From Pseudomonadota bacterium (GTDB taxonomy: Bacteria; Pseudomonadota; Alphaproteobacteria; Acetobacterales; Acetobacteraceae), in NCBI GenBank assembly GCA_021805565.1, contig JAJZFA010000011.1, positions 62,001 through 126,000 on the forward strand: 64,000 bases of DNA, read 5' to 3'. The position numbers were made by a program, and so were the translations under genes. Below are positions 60,094 to 64,000 of the stretch, piece by piece. Positions within the stretch are counted from its first letter, which is position 1. Every line of letters starts with the position of its first letter. Under the pieces are notes generated by a model that saw nothing but the letters and a program-made list of their open reading frames with translations, did no database searches and was not told the DNA's origin.

Positions 60094-61596
60094 TTAGCCC
60101 TGATCGTCCGGCGCATCGACGCTGACTCCGACGAATATCGGCTGGCCATTGCGGATGACCCGCAGGGCCAGTGCATGGTCGGTACTTTTCAACGCGGCGC
60201 GCATTGCCTTAGCCGCCTCGGCGGGCGAGGTCACCGCATGGGTTCCGACGCCGACAATGACGTCGCCGGGCTGCAGGCCGGCCGTTTCGGCCGGGGATCC
60301 CGCTTGCACGCCTTGTACCAGCGCCCCCTTCGTGCCGTCCGGAAGATCGAGTTGCCCGCGCATATCCGGCGACAGCGGCGCCAGCGCCAGTCCGATCCGA
60401 GCGGGATGGCCATCCGGCTGACTGTCGTTGCCGGCGGTTCGTTCGTTTGGCAGGCTGCCGACCTTCACGGAGACGTCCTTGACCTGACCGTCGTGCAGCA
60501 CGCTGAGCTGCGCGGACTGACCCGGAAGAATGCCGGCGACGTTCAGCGCCAGTTCCTTGGGGGTAAGGATTTTTATCCCATTGACTCCCTGGATCACGTC
60601 GCCGGCTTCAAGCCCCGCGTCCGCTGCCGGGCTACCTGGCTGCACGCCGGCCAGCAGGGCGCCGTCATTGGCCTTCAGGTGCATGGCCTTTGCCGTCGCG
60701 GGCGTGATGTCCTGGGCTTCGACGCCGACATAACCACGTACCACCTTGCCGCCGTGTTCAAGCTGTTCGGTGACGGTGCGGATCATGTTGGACGGGATCG
60801 CGAAACCGATGCCGACCGATCCGCCGGTGGGCGACAGGATCGCGGTATTCATCCCGATGACCTTGCCATCCTGGGTAAACAGGGGGCCGCCGGAGTTGCC
60901 CTGGTTGATCGGCGCATCGATCTGGATGAACTGATCGTACGGTCCGGCGCCGATATCGCGACTGACAGCCGAGACAATACCGGCGGTAACGGTGCTGCTC
61001 AGGCCGAACGGGTTGCCCATGGCGACGACCCATTCGCCCGGCTTCACGTCGCGGGAATTGCCAAGCTGAATGAATGGCATCGGATGTGGTGCATCGACCT
61101 TCAACACGGCGATATCGGTGCGTGGGTCGGTGCCGATGACCTTGGCCGCCAGCACGGTGCCGTCGTCCAGGGTAACGCTCAGGCTGCGGGCGCCCTTGAC
61201 CACGTGGTTGTTGGTCACGATCAGTCCGTCGGCGCTGACGATGAATCCGGAACCGCGTGCCTCGGCCGCGTGCGGCTGCTGGCCGTGCGGCACCATCTGG
61301 CCAAACGGGGACGGCATCTGCTGCTGCTGTCCGCCGTCTTCGTCCTGTTCCAGCGCGGCCGGCATCGCCTTCATCATGTTGGTGATCGACACGACCGCGG
61401 GTTTGACCTGTGTGACAAGGGCGCTGAAATCGGGCAGCGCGTGCGGCTGAAGCTGCGCGCCGGGCGGATTGACCGGGGCGGCGTCGCCGGCCATGGCGCT
61501 GTGTCCCAGGGCGTATCCGCCCAGGCTGGTGCCGGCCAGCAAGGCAACCGCGAGGGCGGACCGGCGGACCGGGCGGCGTTGGGTTTCATTGGTCAT
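60094..61596 (-). CDS. Do/DegP-family periplasmic serine endoprotease
   Basis: A 500-residue HtrA-type protease. The N-terminal segment ALAVALLAGTSLGGYALG is a signal or membrane anchor. The trypsin-like domain has His131 (TNNHVVKGA), Asp161 (DPRTDIAVLKV) and Ser235 (QGNSGGPLF). Two PDZ domains follow (about 290-375 and 400-490, with LLAGVQPGSPAADAGLEAGDVI and ALVQGVQAGSPAETAGLQPGDVI). It degrades or chaperones misfolded envelope proteins. An AGGA site precedes the ATG. The Gln/Glu-rich loop before the His (EDGGQQQQM) is the flexible LA-type loop. Monocistronic. Confidence 0.92.
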   Translation of the reverse strand: MTNETQRRPVRRSALAVALLAGTSLGGYALGHSAMAGDAAPVNPPGAQLQPHALPDFSALVTQVKPAVVSITNMMKAMPAALEQDEDGGQQQQMPSPFGQMVPHGQQPHAAEARGSGFIVSADGLIVTNNHVVKGARSLSVTLDDGTVLAAKVIGTDPRTDIAVLKVDAPHPMPFIQLGNSRDVKPGEWVVAMGNPFGLSSTVTAGIVSAVSRDIGAGPYDQFIQIDAPINQGNSGGPLFTQDGKVIGMNTAILSPTGGSVGIGFAIPSNMIRTVTEQLEHGGKVVRGYVGVEAQDITPATAKAMHLKANDGALLAGVQPGSPAADAGLEAGDVIQGVNGIKILTPKELALNVAGILPGQSAQLSVLHDGQVKDVSVKVGSLPNERTAGNDSQPDGHPARIGLALAPLSPDMRGQLDLPDGTKGALVQGVQAGSPAETAGLQPGDVIVGVGTHAVTSPAEAAKAMRAALKSTDHALALRVIRNGQPIFVGVSVDAPDDQG

Positions 61597-62029
61597 GCGA
61601 GAATCCTGTTGTTTTTCGGCTTCGAAAGGCTGGGCCGGTGCGGCGAAGGACTTTGTCTGGCCGCACAGACGACAGCATGAACATGCGGGCGAATGGCTTA
61701 CCGTTCTCTAGTCGGAGCAATTAAATTCGTGTTATTTTCGCAACACTAAAATATTAAATACATTTTAGAATTGACTATCGCGACGCGTTTTCGGGTAGCA
61801 ATTTCGGCTGGTATCGCCAGCGCCAGAATTCGCCGGGCGGCGGCTTTTTGCCAGCGAACGAAACGGGATTGTCCGGATTGCCGGCTGGCTTGGCGCTCAC
61901 GCCGCGATTAGCTTACGCTGCGGTGCGGCAGGATCATTGCCATTTGTCCATTCAGCGTGCAAAAGAGACTCTTGCGCGAAATCGCGCTGCCCTGATGGCA
62001 GGTCTGTTACGCCAAGGAAAGTTGTGGCA
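61597..62029. other. 433-bp divergent gap between degP-like gene and gltB
   Basis: The middle is very AT-rich compared with the rest. It contains two inverted repeats: GTGTT (61729-61733) with AACAC (61742-61746), and CTAAAAT (61746-61752) with ATTTTAG (61762-61768). These could be operator sites for a regulator controlling either gene. A -35-like TTGACT lies at 61771, but its -10 is weak. No coding frame is supported. Confidence 0.5.

Positions 62030-64000
<1,971 letters not shown>

Overview
This 64 kb window has high GC, dense coding and many 4-nt ATGA/GTGA gene overlaps. A MinCDE operon, Tat/Bug/Liv-type binding proteins, NtaA-type flavin monooxygenases and an XdhC/MocA pair point to an alphaproteobacterium. 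Acetobacteraceae/Rhodospirillales is my best guess from gene content only. The window is mostly ordinary chromosome: intact housekeeping genes (secDF, minCDE, rsmB, ugd, degP-like, gltB) are interleaved with catabolic and transport operons. I saw no rRNA, tRNA, CRISPR array or prophage, and only one decayed insertion sequence.

Layout. 1-5093 (minus) is a tightly coupled operon: AtuA-type protein, DUF4387, NtaA-type monooxygenase, CitE-like lyase and CaiB/BaiF CoA-transferase. It looks like a CoA-dependent route for an unidentified organic acid. 5.1-5.4 kb holds two palindromic elements. 5.4-16.3 kb carries TspO, MFS transporters, an SDR, an amidase, MarC, TauE/SafE, an MFS-GAF-amidohydrolase operon, and a second LLM oxidoreductase with an AhpD-like protein. 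16.6-19.0 kb is a MoeA-like/MocA fusion plus XdhC (molybdenum cofactor handling), followed by a 24-bp minisatellite and a nested palindrome. 19.4-25.8 kb has an ABC exporter divergent from a GT4 glycosyltransferase, an MFS protein, an FMN 2-hydroxy-acid oxidase and an SDR.

26.0-29.5 kb is secD-secF with a Bug-type binding protein translationally coupled to secF. 29.7-37.3 kb has a flavin monooxygenase, a small lipoprotein, an unknown protein, a DsbA-like thioredoxin, a divergent gamma-glutamyltransferase-like lipoprotein, an aminotransferase and a lone XRE regulator. 37.4-41.3 kb is a four-gene overlapping operon (DUF2064 nucleotidyltransferase-like, GT-C membrane glycosyltransferase, radical SAM/SPASM enzyme, GT2). 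It is the best candidate here for an undescribed glycoconjugate or modification pathway. ugd and rsmB lie next to it.

45.5-49.9 kb has a dienelactone hydrolase and a phnCDEE phosphonate/phosphite-type ABC transporter without C-P lyase genes. It is divergent from minCDE, with a perfect DnaA box between them. 52.9-59.0 kb is an amide-type uptake and hydrolysis operon: Tat-like binding protein, LivHMGF and an amidase. 59.2-59.9 kb is an IS5-like transposase remnant. 60.1-61.6 kb is a Do/DegP protease, and 62.0 kb to the right edge is the start of gltB.

The strongest non-gene signal is a 48-bp palindrome (20-nt arms, 8-nt loop) found twice, 28 kb apart, with nearly identical arms and different loops. 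A related-looking longer palindrome lies beside the first copy.
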